A program made the translations under genes and the position numbers. A DNA stretch of 64,000 bases, from contig JAUNUH010000010.1 of the NCBI GenBank assembly GCA_030538275.1, positions 1 to 64,000 of the forward strand. Direction: 5' to 3'. Positions 37,581 through 47,228 of this stretch are shown here, one piece after another (positions within the stretch are counted from its first letter, which is position 1; each line of letters begins with the position of its first letter). The notes under the pieces are model-generated. The model saw only the letters and a list, made by a program, of their open reading frames with translations, ran no database searches and was not told the DNA's origin. Source of the DNA: Flavobacteriaceae bacterium (GTDB lineage: Bacteria; Bacteroidota; Bacteroidia; Flavobacteriales; Weeksellaceae).

Positions 37581-38678
37581 TTAGTCGAAATCTTGACTTT
37601 GTCCTACTTTTACGTATTGTGCATTGATCACCTCGTTGTTATCATTGCCCAAAACGAAAGCCACAAGGCTTAATTTGTTATTATTCTCGACGGCAGATGG
37701 TATTGCTACATTAAAATCTTGGGTATAAATTCCTTGGTTTGCGATGAATTGTGGGGGAATTTCGTCTCCGAAGATATGGGTATATGCTTTTCTGAGCACG
37801 TGGTTGTGTTCATAATTGGGGATTCTGACTGGGTAAGTGCTGTAATTACAAGCTGCGTTTCCATTTCCAGAGAAGTAATTTTCTTGGCTATAAATTAGTC
37901 CATCCTCGAGTAAATATACAACTAGTTTGGCGTTTGTTATTTGATTGACTACAAATCCTACTTTTACTTGAAACTGAATTCGATTTGCGTTCATTTGCGA
38001 ATTGATTGCGATTCCTAGTGGTGCGGGTTGATCGAGGTATTCTTGAATCATGGCTTCGTAGTGCGTTTGATTGGTACCGCAGGTATCTGTAAAATGATTT
38101 TCCACGGCGAATTGGAATGGATAAACGCGGTTGATTTGTGCTCTTGGCAATCCTGTGGTGCCATAAGCTTCTTGTAATTGCGCTTGGAATTCGTATCTGT
38201 ATGGGTCTGAATCACAGTGAATTGCAACTGGAATTACGTTGTTGCTATAATTGGTAAAATGTTGAATTATATTATTCATTCCTGGGCAATATCCACACCA
38301 AGTTCCTGTATAGTCTTCGAATAGTACTTTTCTGGTATAGGTATCTGGGATTGTTTCTCTTGGTTCGCTTGCAAATTCGATGGTATTGGATGTGAATCCG
38401 TTCCAAGTTGCATAGGCTGTGTTGTCTTGTTGGGCGATGGTTGGTGTAAATGAATTTCCATCAATTTCCTCTCCATTTACATAAAAAGTGGCGTCTGAAG
38501 TTACGATTCCGGTATTTTGTGAAACGGCCGTAAAAGAAATTTCATTTCCAATATACACCAGGTTTGAGCTGGTTGAAATAGTAAGTGTATCTGGCACAAT
38601 TTCTTCTTCTGTTCCGCAAGAGAGCAAATTGAGTAAGATAAAAAGAGAGATGGCGATCGCTGACAGCTTATTTGTCAT
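37581..38678 (-). CDS. Omp28-family outer-membrane lipoprotein with thioredoxin-like CxxC motif
   Basis: A 365-residue lipoprotein (lipobox LLSC, Cys21). Residues about 30-105 look like an Ig-like domain. From about 115 it matches Omp28-type proteins, with the redox motif FEDYTGTWCGYCPGMNN (Cys128 and Cys131) in a thioredoxin-like context. Omp28 was described as an outer-membrane protein of Porphyromonas gingivalis with unclear function. It is transcribed divergently from the TlpA-like gene (56-bp gap), which opens a run of further exported proteins including a second Omp28-like protein at 40961-42838. Confidence 0.82.
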   Translation of the reverse strand: MTNKLSAIAISLFILLNLLSCGTEEEIVPDTLTISTSSNLVYIGNEISFTAVSQNTGIVTSDATFYVNGEEIDGNSFTPTIAQQDNTAYATWNGFTSNTIEFASEPRETIPDTYTRKVLFEDYTGTWCGYCPGMNNIIQHFTNYSNNVIPVAIHCDSDPYRYEFQAQLQEAYGTTGLPRAQINRVYPFQFAVENHFTDTCGTNQTHYEAMIQEYLDQPAPLGIAINSQMNANRIQFQVKVGFVVNQITNAKLVVYLLEDGLIYSQENYFSGNGNAACNYSTYPVRIPNYEHNHVLRKAYTHIFGDEIPPQFIANQGIYTQDFNVAIPSAVENNNKLSLVAFVLGNDNNEVINAQYVKVGQSQDFD

Positions 38679-38734
38679 TTTTAAATTATTTTGTAATGTA
38701 TTGCGAAAATAATACTTTTTAATATCTTTACCGA

Positions 38735-39229
38735 ATGATTCGTAACAAAAAACACATTTTAGCGGTATTGTTTTCGTTTATAATTTTCTCTATAAACGCA
38801 CAGGAAAGTGAGATTCCGGCTATGTCTTTGCCCAATTTGAATGGTGAAATGATCAATGTGCAATCCATTTCGTCATCTGACGAGCCTGTGGTATTTTCTT
38901 TTTGGGCTACTTGGTGCATGCCTTGTATCAAAGAATTGAATGCTATTGCAGATGTATATGATGATTGGAAGGATGAAACTGGCGTGAAAATTTATGCAAT
39001 TTCTGTAGATGATTCAAAGACGGTGAGTCGTGTGAATCCTATGGTAAATGGAAAAGGTTGGGAGTATGATATTTTATTGGATACCAATAACGATTTGAAA
39101 CGCAGTCTCAATATTCCTACAGTTCCCCATTTAATTTTGGTACATAAGGGGAAGATTGTTTACCGACATTCTGGTTATCAGCCAGGGTCTGAGATAGAAT
39201 TGTACGAGGAATTACTTAAATTGAATTAA
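38735..39229 (+). CDS. TlpA-like exported thiol-disulphide oxidoreductase
   Basis: A 164-residue protein with a signal peptide (cleaved near NAQ, residue 23) and one thioredoxin fold. The active site is FWATWCMPCIKE (Cys61, Cys64) and the cis-proline loop is IPTVPHLILV (about residues 130-139). The motif and lack of a membrane anchor suggest a soluble periplasmic reductant of the TlpA/ResA type. It lies 46 bp upstream of a DUF6029 gene and could keep the exported CxxC proteins encoded nearby reduced; that link is inference from position. Confidence 0.88.
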   Translation: MIRNKKHILAVLFSFIIFSINAQESEIPAMSLPNLNGEMINVQSISSSDEPVVFSFWATWCMPCIKELNAIADVYDDWKDETGVKIYAISVDDSKTVSRVNPMVNGKGWEYDILLDTNNDLKRSLNIPTVPHLILVHKGKIVYRHSGYQPGSEIELYEELLKLN

Positions 39230-39275
39230 ATTCTTAAAATAAAGTATAACTTCGGTTTTTAATTAAAATTCAAGA

Positions 39276-40940
39276 ATGAAAAGATTTTTGCTCATGATTT
39301 CTGTCTTATCGGCAGGATTTGGGATTTCGCAAGAGATTAATTTAGGTAATTTTTCTGGTAGTTTAGAGTCGAATTCTCAATGGTTACATGATGATGAGGA
39401 GTTGGCTTTTGAAGCGGGTAAAGAGCGCTTCAGAAGTAATAATTACTTTAAGCTAGATTATACACAAGGCAATGTTACTGCAGGTGTTCAATATGAGGCC
39501 TATTTGCCTGTTTCTATGCTTGGGTACTCTGATGCCCTAGAAGGCAATGGAATTGCGACTTATTATGCGCGCTACAAGAATGAAAAACTGGATATTACAG
39601 CAGGTAATTATTATGATCAATTTGGTAGTGGCTTGATCTATCGAAGTTGGGAGGACCGGCAGATAGGCATTAACAATTCTTTGCGTGGTGTACGTGTAGG
39701 ATTCACGCCCAATGATTTCACTCAAATCAAAGGTATTATGGGTAAACAACGTCGTGGATTTGACATGACAGAGGGTACCATACATGGAATTGATGCGGAG
39801 ACCAATTTGTTGCGTGTTTTTAATAAAAACTCTGAAGTAAGCGGTCCTGTATTGAATTTGGGCGCAAGTTATGTAGGGAAATACGAAGAATATATTGGCG
39901 CCAATGAAACGGTTCCATCGAATGTATCTAATTATGCTGTGCGTATGAATTACTTTGGTCAAAAAGGGATTTATACAGGATTAGAATATGTATTGAAAGG
40001 TAAAGATGTGATAATGCTCAACGGCAATCCATCAAATCGTATGTTTGATGGCAATGCGTTTTTGTTTAATTTAGGATATTCTACGCGAGGGTTTGGGATT
40101 AATTCTAGTTTCAGAAGGTTAGAAAATATGGGATTATTCAGCGAAAGAAGATTGTCTGAGCCAGGATTTAATCAATTTAATGAAGGAAACATCAATTATT
40201 TACCTGCACTCACCAAGCAGCATGATTATTTATTAACCAATATTTATGTATATCAAGCGCAGCCACACTTGAATTTTTTGAATAACCAAGTGGGTGAAAT
40301 CGGTGGGCAGGTTGATATTTTTTATAATATTCCAAGAGGTACTTTTTTGGGAGGGAAATACGGAACCAAGCTTGCTGTAAACGGCTCTTATTGGAATGGA
40401 ATTAATGCAGAATTTTCACAAGGAGAATATACAGCTGGATTTTTAGATTTTGGAAAAAAGTTCTTCCATGATGTCAATTTTGAAATTTCGAAGAAATGGA
40501 CATCAGATTTAAGTTCGATTTTCACCTATATGCACCAGTATTACGACAAAGGCATTGTAGAGGGTGGAAATTACTCTCATTTGATTGCCAATGTGGTGGT
40601 AGCAGATATTTTATATAAATTAACTCCCAGAAATTCTATTCGTGGAGAATTACAACATTTACAAACCAAGCGGGAGCGCAAGAATTGGGCAGCCGCTGTT
40701 TTGGAATATAATCATAATTTTAAATGGAGTTTTTATGCCACAGACACTTGGAATTATGGTAATGACGATCCCGACAAGCGATTTCATTATTATAGTGTAG
40801 GTGGTAGCTATACGGCCAATACGACTAGATTACAATTGAATTATGGTCGACAACGTGGCGGATTGATTTGTGTAGGCGGCGTGTGTAGGTATGTGCCAGA
40901 AAACAATGGATTGACATTAAATTTACAATATTCATTTTAA
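39276..40940 (+). CDS. DUF6029-like exported protein, probable outer-membrane beta-barrel
   Basis: A 554-residue protein with a signal peptide (about 1-18, FGISQ) followed by repeated amphipathic strands (for example NNYFKLDYTQGNVTAGVQYE and LDITAGNYYDQFGSGLIYRS) and a terminal Phe (LNLQYSF), as in barrel proteins. By recall it matches DUF6029, which is common beside TlpA-like and Omp28-like genes in Flavobacteriia. Two cysteines close together near the C-terminus (ICVGGVCRY) could form a disulphide. It is 20 bp upstream of the T9SS-tailed Omp28-like gene, so co-expression is likely. Function unknown. Confidence 0.78.
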   Translation: MKRFLLMISVLSAGFGISQEINLGNFSGSLESNSQWLHDDEELAFEAGKERFRSNNYFKLDYTQGNVTAGVQYEAYLPVSMLGYSDALEGNGIATYYARYKNEKLDITAGNYYDQFGSGLIYRSWEDRQIGINNSLRGVRVGFTPNDFTQIKGIMGKQRRGFDMTEGTIHGIDAETNLLRVFNKNSEVSGPVLNLGASYVGKYEEYIGANETVPSNVSNYAVRMNYFGQKGIYTGLEYVLKGKDVIMLNGNPSNRMFDGNAFLFNLGYSTRGFGINSSFRRLENMGLFSERRLSEPGFNQFNEGNINYLPALTKQHDYLLTNIYVYQAQPHLNFLNNQVGEIGGQVDIFYNIPRGTFLGGKYGTKLAVNGSYWNGINAEFSQGEYTAGFLDFGKKFFHDVNFEISKKWTSDLSSIFTYMHQYYDKGIVEGGNYSHLIANVVVADILYKLTPRNSIRGELQHLQTKRERKNWAAAVLEYNHNFKWSFYATDTWNYGNDDPDKRFHYYSVGGSYTANTTRLQLNYGRQRGGLICVGGVCRYVPENNGLTLNLQYSF

Positions 40941-40960
40941 AACAATTAAAAAATCATAAT

Positions 40961-42838
40961 ATGAAAAGAATTTTTACAAGTTTACTGCTCATTTTTTCGG
41001 CAGTTGTTGCATTAAATGCACAGGTTTATTATTCGAATAACTTTGATGGAACACCCGCCGCTCAAGGTTGGTCAGTCTTTAACAATGGGATAGGAATACA
41101 GCAAAGTTGGGGTATTTATCAAATCGGATATTCTGCTCCCAATGCAGCCGCCATTCAGTATGAAAATGTACCCAATGGCTCTGTTGCAGAAGATTATCTT
41201 GCTACTCCCTTAATTGATCTCACAAATGCGGTGAATCCCAGACTCACCTTTATGGCAGCGCAATCGTGGGCACAAAATTACGGCTCTATGTATTATGTGC
41301 TTGTTTCTACGACTGAACAAAGTAATCCCGCTGCTTACACAACCATTGCTTCTTGGACCGAACCAGAGTTGAGCGGCGCGGGATTCGCGTTTAAGAGTGT
41401 AGATTTATCTGCTTATGTGGGGCAACAAATTTATATTGCGTTTATGATGGCCAATGACGATGGTGACAACTTCATCATAGACGATGTAGTAGTAGACGAG
41501 GCTGTAGATAACAATATCACATTGATTAGCTTGGAAAGCACGCGATATGTATTAGCAAACCAAGACATAGAATTTGTAACCAATGTTAGAAATTCTGGTA
41601 CAAATACGATTACATCTATTGAATATAATTTGAATGACGGGACTGATCATATTGCCGTAATGAATGTAAATATAGCACCTGGAGCTACAGCTCAAATAAC
41701 ACATCCTGCCTTACTCAATTTTTCTACAACTGGTGAATACACGATTACAGGAACCATAACACAAGTAAACGGAGGTGCTGACAGCTACCCATCAGACAAT
41801 ACTGCAACTATCAATGTGAATGTAATTTCACAAGATGGAGGTAAAAAAGTTGTATTCGAAGAAGGAACAGGTTCTTGGTGTGGATGGTGTCCACGTGGAT
41901 TTGTGATGATGGAATATATGACAGCCAATTTCCCGGATTCATTCATTGGAATTGCCGTGCATAATGGTGACCCTATGGCCTTTGCAGAATACAATAATGG
42001 AGCTGCATTTTCTGGTTTCCCATCTATGAATATCGATAGAACAGAATTGGGAGCAAATGTGGAAGGAAATCATGAAGCATCCATTGCTCAATTAAATCGT
42101 AATTTGTATCCAACTCCTGTTGCTGTAAGCGCAAGCGCAACACGCACGGGTCGTGAGGTAAGCATCGATACGCAAGCTACTTTTTATTCAGATTTTTCTA
42201 ATTCAAACTTCAGATTTGCAGTTGTAATCGTAGAAAATGGCGTTACAGGTACCTCTTCTGGATATGCTCAAGAAAATTATTATTCGGGTGGTGCAGCTGG
42301 TCCAATGGATGGATGGGAAAACTTACCCAACCCTGTACCTGCAAATCAAATGGTATATGACCATGTAGGACGTGCATTACTAGGCGGTTACCACGGAGTA
42401 GCGGGTAGCGTACCAGCGGTTATTGCAGATGGACAAACCTTCAATTACTCGTTCAATTATACTGTTCCAGCTTCTTTCAATTTAGAGAATGTATATGGTG
42501 TAGTATTAATGCTAGACAACAATACAGGCAGAATCATGAATGCAAATACATTCCCAATTGGAAACCTGAGCACTAACGAGGTAGCTACTGTAAAAGAAGG
42601 CTTTACGATTTATCCTAATCCTGCAAAAGATGTAGTGAATTTGAATATTTTAGAAGCTGGCAAGTACCAAACGGTAATTTATAACACTTTGGGGCAAGAA
42701 GTTGCAAGACATAACTTGAGCCAAATCAACTCTAGCGAAAATATCAGTTTACCTGTATCACATCTAAGTCCTGGAGTTTACATCATCAGTTTAATGAAAG
42801 ATGGAAAATCATTCAGTAAAAAACTGATTATAAAATAA
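40961..42838 (+). CDS. Omp28-related secreted protein with cleaved-adhesin-like domain and T9SS sorting tail
   Basis: A 625-residue multidomain protein. It has a signal peptide (about 1-20), an N-terminal choice-of-anchor J/cleaved-adhesin-like domain (about 22-175, starting YYSNNFDGTPAAQGWS), a CARDB/Ig-like segment (about 180-285) and an Omp28/thioredoxin-like domain with GTGSWCGWCPRG (Cys307, Cys310). The C-terminal T9SS type A sorting domain (about 545-625) has FTIYPNPAKDVVNL and ends in SKKLIIK. It is therefore exported across the outer membrane and attached or released by the T9SS. A redox role at the cell surface is plausible but unproven. A strong terminator follows. Confidence 0.85.
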   Translation: MKRIFTSLLLIFSAVVALNAQVYYSNNFDGTPAAQGWSVFNNGIGIQQSWGIYQIGYSAPNAAAIQYENVPNGSVAEDYLATPLIDLTNAVNPRLTFMAAQSWAQNYGSMYYVLVSTTEQSNPAAYTTIASWTEPELSGAGFAFKSVDLSAYVGQQIYIAFMMANDDGDNFIIDDVVVDEAVDNNITLISLESTRYVLANQDIEFVTNVRNSGTNTITSIEYNLNDGTDHIAVMNVNIAPGATAQITHPALLNFSTTGEYTITGTITQVNGGADSYPSDNTATINVNVISQDGGKKVVFEEGTGSWCGWCPRGFVMMEYMTANFPDSFIGIAVHNGDPMAFAEYNNGAAFSGFPSMNIDRTELGANVEGNHEASIAQLNRNLYPTPVAVSASATRTGREVSIDTQATFYSDFSNSNFRFAVVIVENGVTGTSSGYAQENYYSGGAAGPMDGWENLPNPVPANQMVYDHVGRALLGGYHGVAGSVPAVIADGQTFNYSFNYTVPASFNLENVYGVVLMLDNNTGRIMNANTFPIGNLSTNEVATVKEGFTIYPNPAKDVVNLNILEAGKYQTVIYNTLGQEVARHNLSQINSSENISLPVSHLSPGVYIISLMKDGKSFSKKLIIK

Positions 42839-42860
42839 ATAAAATGTAAATTTTTCATTC

Positions 42861-42890
42861 AAATGCCGGAAATTTTTTCCGGCATTTTTT
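42861..42890 (+). terminator. Intrinsic terminator after the T9SS-tailed Omp28-like gene
   Basis: A perfect 11-bp stem (42861-42871 with 42877-42887), a 5-base loop and a T-run, 22 bases after the stop codon. It ends the TlpA-DUF6029-Omp28 run. Confidence 0.92.
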
Positions 42891-42911
42891 ATGTTAAGTT
42901 TTTCGGAAAGT

Positions 42912-42942
42912 TTTTATTTATAATTATAAAAGCTTAATTTTG
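42912..42942 (+). promoter_or_regulatory. Putative promoter for the small T9SS-tailed protein
   Basis: TTTT (42912-42915), a 19-base spacer and a perfect TAATTTTG -7 element (42935-42942), 21 bases before the ATG. With the terminator just upstream, this gene is probably its own transcription unit. Confidence 0.5.
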
Positions 42943-42963
42943 TAGTCTTTAAACATAATTATA

Positions 42964-43680
42964 ATGAAAAATCTTTTACTTATTCCTGCATTAATTTGTT
43001 TTGTACTTCAAGCCAATGCGCAATTTCATATGACCACCAAGACAGGTGAAGCCATAGAAAACGAACAAACTTTCAGTTTCAATACTACTCTAGAAGACAT
43101 TGCCAAGGTAGGATATATAGTACACAACGACACTTCGAACACCATCATCATGAAAGCCGAGGTAGAAGCCATTACAGGATCAGACGGTTCTTTGTTTGAA
43201 CTTTGTTTTGGCGGTTCATGCTATTTTGATGTGAGTGTAGGCTTAATTATGCCTGTTTCTCCTGTAGCTATTCCAGCGGGTGGAATTCAAGGAATGTTTG
43301 ATCATTTTTGGAATAAAAATACATCCAATTCAATCATAGAATATAGAATTAAATTCTTTCAGTTAGACGGAATGGGTAACCCAACCGGCGAGCCTTTTTA
43401 CATTAATTATATCTATAACGAAAATCTTTCAACGAGTGATATCCGAGCTACACAAGATATCAAAGTTTTGAACACACTTGTGAGAGATCAAATTCAGGTT
43501 CAATCTCAAATCAGCGGAAATGCAATTCTGTATGCAATGGATGGAAAAGCTATTCAAAATATGACTTTTCAAAATGGATTAAACATTTTTAATGTATCTC
43601 ATTTGAAACCTGGTAATTATATATTACATTTAAAAGGTGAAAATGGTAATTTTGTTTCAACGAGAATTATGTTGAAATAA
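42964..43680 (+). CDS. Small secreted protein with a C-terminal T9SS-like sorting tail
   Basis: A 238-residue protein with a signal peptide cleaved near ANAQ (residue 20). The middle is beta-rich, with a cysteine pair in ELCFGGSCYFD (Cys81 and Cys86) and an IPAGG turn. The last 75 residues resemble a T9SS type A tail (NIFNVSHLKPGNYILHL, ending RIMLK). By recall, similar small proteins with a C-x-GG-x-C pattern are encoded near Omp28-like genes in Bacteroidetes. It has its own promoter and terminator but the same orientation as the preceding cluster. Function unknown. Confidence 0.75.
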   Translation: MKNLLLIPALICFVLQANAQFHMTTKTGEAIENEQTFSFNTTLEDIAKVGYIVHNDTSNTIIMKAEVEAITGSDGSLFELCFGGSCYFDVSVGLIMPVSPVAIPAGGIQGMFDHFWNKNTSNSIIEYRIKFFQLDGMGNPTGEPFYINYIYNENLSTSDIRATQDIKVLNTLVRDQIQVQSQISGNAILYAMDGKAIQNMTFQNGLNIFNVSHLKPGNYILHLKGENGNFVSTRIMLK

Positions 43681-43706
43681 TTTTTATGATTATTTTATGG
43701 TTATTT

Positions 43707-43738
43707 AAATTCCGTTCTTTGTAAGAGCGGAATTTTTT
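43707..43738 (+). terminator. Intrinsic terminator after the small T9SS-tailed gene
   Basis: A 12-bp stem with one G-U pair (43707-43718 with 43724-43735) and a T-run, 26 bases after the stop codon and before the converging queG gene. Confidence 0.88.
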
Positions 43739-43755
43739 ATTTAGTACTAATTGCG

Positions 43756-44697
43756 TTAATCTTCTATTTTTGGGTTTTCTTTTAAAAACTCAATATTCCG
43801 CATCAAACCTGTATATTTTGTACGTTTAACGGCAGATTTTTTAAAAATTTCATTAAACAATTCTTGTGATAATTCATTCCATTCATTTTTAGAGAAATTT
43901 AAAATATTTTTATCCGGATTAAATTTCTCTTGAAAATGGGGTTCAGAAAACCTATTCCACGGACAAACATCCTGGCAAATATCACATCCAAACATCCAAT
44001 CCTCCATTTTATTTCTAAAAAATTCTGGAATTTCTGAACGCAGTTCAATGGTAGCATAAGATATACATTTAGAGGCATTTACCACCTGCGGCGCCTCTAT
44101 GGCTTGGGTAGGACAGGCATCTATACATGCGCTGCAACTCCCGCAATGGTCTGTTACTGCAGCGTCATACTCTAATTCTAAATCTGAAATAATTTCTGCT
44201 AAAAAATAAAAAGACCCTCTTTTTTTGGTTAAAACCAATGAGTTTTTTCCAATCCATCCGATTCCGCTTTTTCGAGCCCAAGCCTTATCCAATACGGGCG
44301 CAGAATCTGTAAAAACCCTTCCGTCAATTTCTCCAATTTCAATTCGAATCCATTGAAAAAATTCTTTTAGCAAGTCTTTTATTACAAAATGATAATCCTG
44401 TCCATAGGCATATTTGGAAATTTGATAAGAATCCTGTCGTTGTTGTTCTCGCGGAAAATAATTATATGCCAATGAAATAACAGATTTGGCACCAGGAACC
44501 AATAATGTTGGATCTAATCTTTTATCAAAATAATTTTCCATATAGCCCATTTCTCCATGAAATCCTTGTTGCAACCAGCGTTCTAGGCGTGGCGCATCTT
44601 CTTCTAAAAAGGCTGCCTTGGAAATTCCACAATATAAAAAGCCTAATTCAAGTGCTTTTTGTTTGATTAAATTGGTATGTTTATTTCTTAAATCCAA
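43756..44697 (-). CDS. queG: Epoxyqueuosine reductase QueG
   Basis: A 313-residue protein catalysing the last step of queuosine tRNA modification, a cobalamin-dependent reduction of epoxyqueuosine. Two ferredoxin-type [4Fe-4S] motifs are present: [12 protein letters not shown] (about residues 182-193) and [11 protein letters not shown] (about 240-250). The N-terminal part has [20 protein letters not shown], typical of QueG. The start codon is TTG: an in-frame TAA lies two codons upstream and no ATG occurs before the conserved region, so a non-ATG start is forced. Confidence 0.93.
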   Translation of the reverse strand: MDLRNKHTNLIKQKALELGFLYCGISKAAFLEEDAPRLERWLQQGFHGEMGYMENYFDKRLDPTLLVPGAKSVISLAYNYFPREQQRQDSYQISKYAYGQDYHFVIKDLLKEFFQWIRIEIGEIDGRVFTDSAPVLDKAWARKSGIGWIGKNSLVLTKKRGSFYFLAEIISDLELEYDAAVTDHCGSCSACIDACPTQAIEAPQVVNASKCISYATIELRSEIPEFFRNKMEDWMFGCDICQDVCPWNRFSEPHFQEKFNPDKNILNFSKNEWNELSQELFNEIFKKSAVKRTKYTGLMRNIEFLKENPKIED

Positions 44698-44809
44698 GGT
44701 TTAAACGCATAGAATAAATGTAGGTATTTTCATTTTTTAAGCAATGCTAATTCTTCATTTAGGCCACAAATAGATAGTTTAAAGCACTAAATTCGAGAAA
44801 ATCTTTTCG

Positions 44810-45832
44810 TCAGAACAATTTTCCCTGCTCGTCTGCACGTGATTTGCCCAGATGCAAATAAGCCTTGTTGGTGGCCTCACGACCACGTGGTGTGCGCATT
44901 ATATAACCCTCTTGAATCAAAAAAGGCTCATAAACTTCTTCTATAGTTCCTGGGTTTTCTGCTACAGCCGTAGCAATGGTGGTAATTCCCACAGGTCCCC
45001 CTTTAAACTTGTCTATAATGGCAGATAAAATTTTATTATCCATTTCATCCAGGCCGTTTTGATCGACTTTTAGCATTTTCAAACTGTATTGTGCAATTTT
45101 TTCGTCGATACGACCATTGCCTTTAATTTGAGCAAAATCGCGAGTTCTGCGCAGTAGCGCATTGGCTATACGAGGTGTACCACGGCTTCTGCCGGCAATT
45201 TCTATAGCTGCTTGTTCTTCTATAGGCATGTTCAATATACGAGCAGATCGTTCTACAATAGAGGTGAGTAATTCTACATTATAATATTCAAATCGTGAAT
45301 TAATGCCAAAGCGAGCCCGCAATGGAGCCGTCAATAATCCCGAACGCGTAGTTGCACCAATCAGCGTAAAAGGATTTAAACTGATTTGTACGGTACGTGC
45401 ATTCGGTCCAGATTCAAGCAGAATATCAATCTTGTAATCTTCCATGGCAGAGTATAAATATTCTTCTATTACGGGTGACATTCGGTGAATTTCATCAATA
45501 AAAAGAACATCATTTTCTTCTAGATTCGTCAACAATCCAGCCAAATCTCCAGGTTTATCCAACACGGGGCCTGAAGTAATTTTGATACCAACACCCAACT
45601 CATTGGCAATAATATGCGCCAACGTTGTTTTTCCTAGTCCCGGCGGACCGTGTAATAGCACATGATCTAGCGATTCCCCACGAAGTTTGGCAGCTTTTAC
45701 AAAAACTTCAAGATTATCGAGAATATGTGCTTGTCCTGCAAAATCTTCAAAACTTTGAGGCCTGAATTTTTCTTCCTGTTGCAATTCATTTTCAGGAAAA
45801 AAATCATCATTCGGATTCAAATAGTCATCCAT
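44810..45832 (-). CDS. ruvB: Holliday junction branch migration helicase RuvB
   Basis: A 340-residue AAA+ ATPase. It has Walker [12 protein letters not shown] (about residues 65-75), Walker [10 protein letters not shown], the sensor region [18 protein letters not shown] (about 160-177) and a C-terminal winged helix with GPVGITTIA and RTPRGREAT. With RuvA it drives branch migration during recombinational repair. A TAACTTTA -7-like element on the minus strand (45837-45844) sits only 4 bases upstream of the ATG. Confidence 0.96.
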   Translation of the reverse strand: MDDYLNPNDDFFPENELQQEEKFRPQSFEDFAGQAHILDNLEVFVKAAKLRGESLDHVLLHGPPGLGKTTLAHIIANELGVGIKITSGPVLDKPGDLAGLLTNLEENDVLFIDEIHRMSPVIEEYLYSAMEDYKIDILLESGPNARTVQISLNPFTLIGATTRSGLLTAPLRARFGINSRFEYYNVELLTSIVERSARILNMPIEEQAAIEIAGRSRGTPRIANALLRRTRDFAQIKGNGRIDEKIAQYSLKMLKVDQNGLDEMDNKILSAIIDKFKGGPVGITTIATAVAENPGTIEEVYEPFLIQEGYIMRTPRGREATNKAYLHLGKSRADEQGKLF

Positions 45833-46017
45833 TCGGTAAAGTTAAGTTATTTAAACGCTGGTTGTATTGATTAAAATAATTTTGTGAGCATCAACTTCAA
45901 ATATATCTTTATTTTATTGGTTTTGATGTCTATTTACCGATTAATTCTAATTTGCATTTGAATTAACTTTTGACAGAATTAGCATCAAATTCATTAAATT
46001 TATAAAAATTTTTGAAT

Positions 46018-46620
46018 ATGAATAAAGCATTAATTATCATCGATATGCAAAACGACTTTTTACCTGGCGGAAGCCTTGCCGTTCCGGGAGGAGACGAAAT
46101 TATCCCGGTTATTAATCAACTTTCAAAAGAATTTAATTTAGTGGTGGCAACACAAGATTGGCACCCTCAAAATCATGGTAGTTTTGCATCGAATCATGAC
46201 AACAAAAAAGTTTTTGAAATGGGTGAACTCAATGGCCTGCCCCAAATGATGTGGCCCGATCACTGCGTACAAGGAACTTTTGGTGCCGAGTTTCATAAAG
46301 ATATTCAAATGAATCATGTAGAAACGATTTTCAGAAAAGGAATGAATCCCAAAATAGACAGTTATAGTGGTTTTTTTGATAATGGCCATCAGAAATCTAC
46401 GGGATTGGCAGGTTTTCTTCTAGAGAAAAAAGTAGAAGAAATTCATTTCTGTGGTCTTGCTGCCGATTATTGTGTTTATTTTTCGATCAAAGACGCATTA
46501 GAACTTGGTTTCAAAACGGTTTTGATAGATAACGCTACCCGTCCTATAGACGCAGAAAATTATAGAAATCAAAAGCATGAATTAGAAAAAATGCAGAATT
46601 TCAGCTTGGTTTCATTTTGA
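46018..46620 (+). CDS. pncA: Nicotinamidase (bifunctional nicotinamidase/pyrazinamidase)
   Basis: A 200-residue cysteine hydrolase converting nicotinamide to nicotinate for NAD salvage. Seen are the catalytic Asp9 in LIIIDMQNDF, the metal-binding motif TQDWHPQNHGSFASNH (about residues 47-62), the catalytic Lys in RKGMNPKIDSYSGFFDN, and the nucleophile Cys in GLAADYCVYFS (about 153). I chose the ATG at 46018 rather than an in-frame TTG at 46012. It is followed by a small membrane protein gene on the same strand. Confidence 0.93.
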   Translation: MNKALIIIDMQNDFLPGGSLAVPGGDEIIPVINQLSKEFNLVVATQDWHPQNHGSFASNHDNKKVFEMGELNGLPQMMWPDHCVQGTFGAEFHKDIQMNHVETIFRKGMNPKIDSYSGFFDNGHQKSTGLAGFLLEKKVEEIHFCGLAADYCVYFSIKDALELGFKTVLIDNATRPIDAENYRNQKHELEKMQNFSLVSF

Positions 46621-46664
46621 TTTATGTTAATATTTCATAATATTGGCGTCTCAATCGTCAAAAC

Positions 46665-47159
46665 ATGAAAAAATACATTACCAAATATGAGTGGCGCTGG
46701 GCTTCAATTATTACGATTTTGTCGCTCTTGTGGACTGCTTTTGAATTTGAAATGGGTTGGCATAGCCATGATATAGACAGCCATAAATACTTTACATTTT
46801 TCTTTCTTTTTTTCCTGACATTAGGATATTATTTATTTTTTCTGGATAAAAGAGGAAATCGGTTTAAAAAGCGGTTCAAATTTAGACACGCTTTCTATTC
46901 TGGATTGGGGTTGACCGTTTTGATTGCCTTGTTTTCGATTCCTACACAACTTTTTGTACATTATTTTGTTACGCCTGATTATTTGATAAATGCCAAAGAT
47001 TATGCAATTACATCGGGAGAACTAACTTCACAACAAGCGGGAAAAGTCTTCAAACTGACCAATTTTGTTCTATTTTTTCCAATTGTATATATTCTTTATG
47101 GAATTTTGATTTCGGCTGTATTTGCCTCTCTTTTACAGCGCAGCAACCGCAAAAAATAA
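46665..47159 (+). CDS. DUF4199-like integral membrane protein
   Basis: A 164-residue protein with four predicted membrane helices (about residues 12-30, 42-60, 78-98 and 132-156) and a basic cytoplasmic loop after helix 2 (DKRGNRFKKRFKFRH). The layout and size resemble the DUF4199 family, which is widespread in Bacteroidetes and of unknown function. It is 44 bp downstream of pncA and precedes a bidirectional terminator. Confidence 0.65.
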   Translation: MKKYITKYEWRWASIITILSLLWTAFEFEMGWHSHDIDSHKYFTFFFLFFLTLGYYLFFLDKRGNRFKKRFKFRHAFYSGLGLTVLIALFSIPTQLFVHYFVTPDYLINAKDYAITSGELTSQQAGKVFKLTNFVLFFPIVYILYGILISAVFASLLQRSNRKK

Positions 47160-47168
47160 AACAAATAA

Positions 47169-47209
47169 AAAAATCGGTTTTAAATAAAATGAATTTAAAA
47201 CCGATTTTT
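47169..47209. terminator. Bidirectional terminator between the DUF4199-like gene and fumC
   Basis: A long inverted repeat (about 17 bp, 47169-47185 with 47193-47209) with A/T runs on both sides, placed between two converging genes (stops at 47159 and 47229). It can serve both strands. Confidence 0.9.
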
Positions 47210-47228
47210 ACTTTATAAATAAACTACT

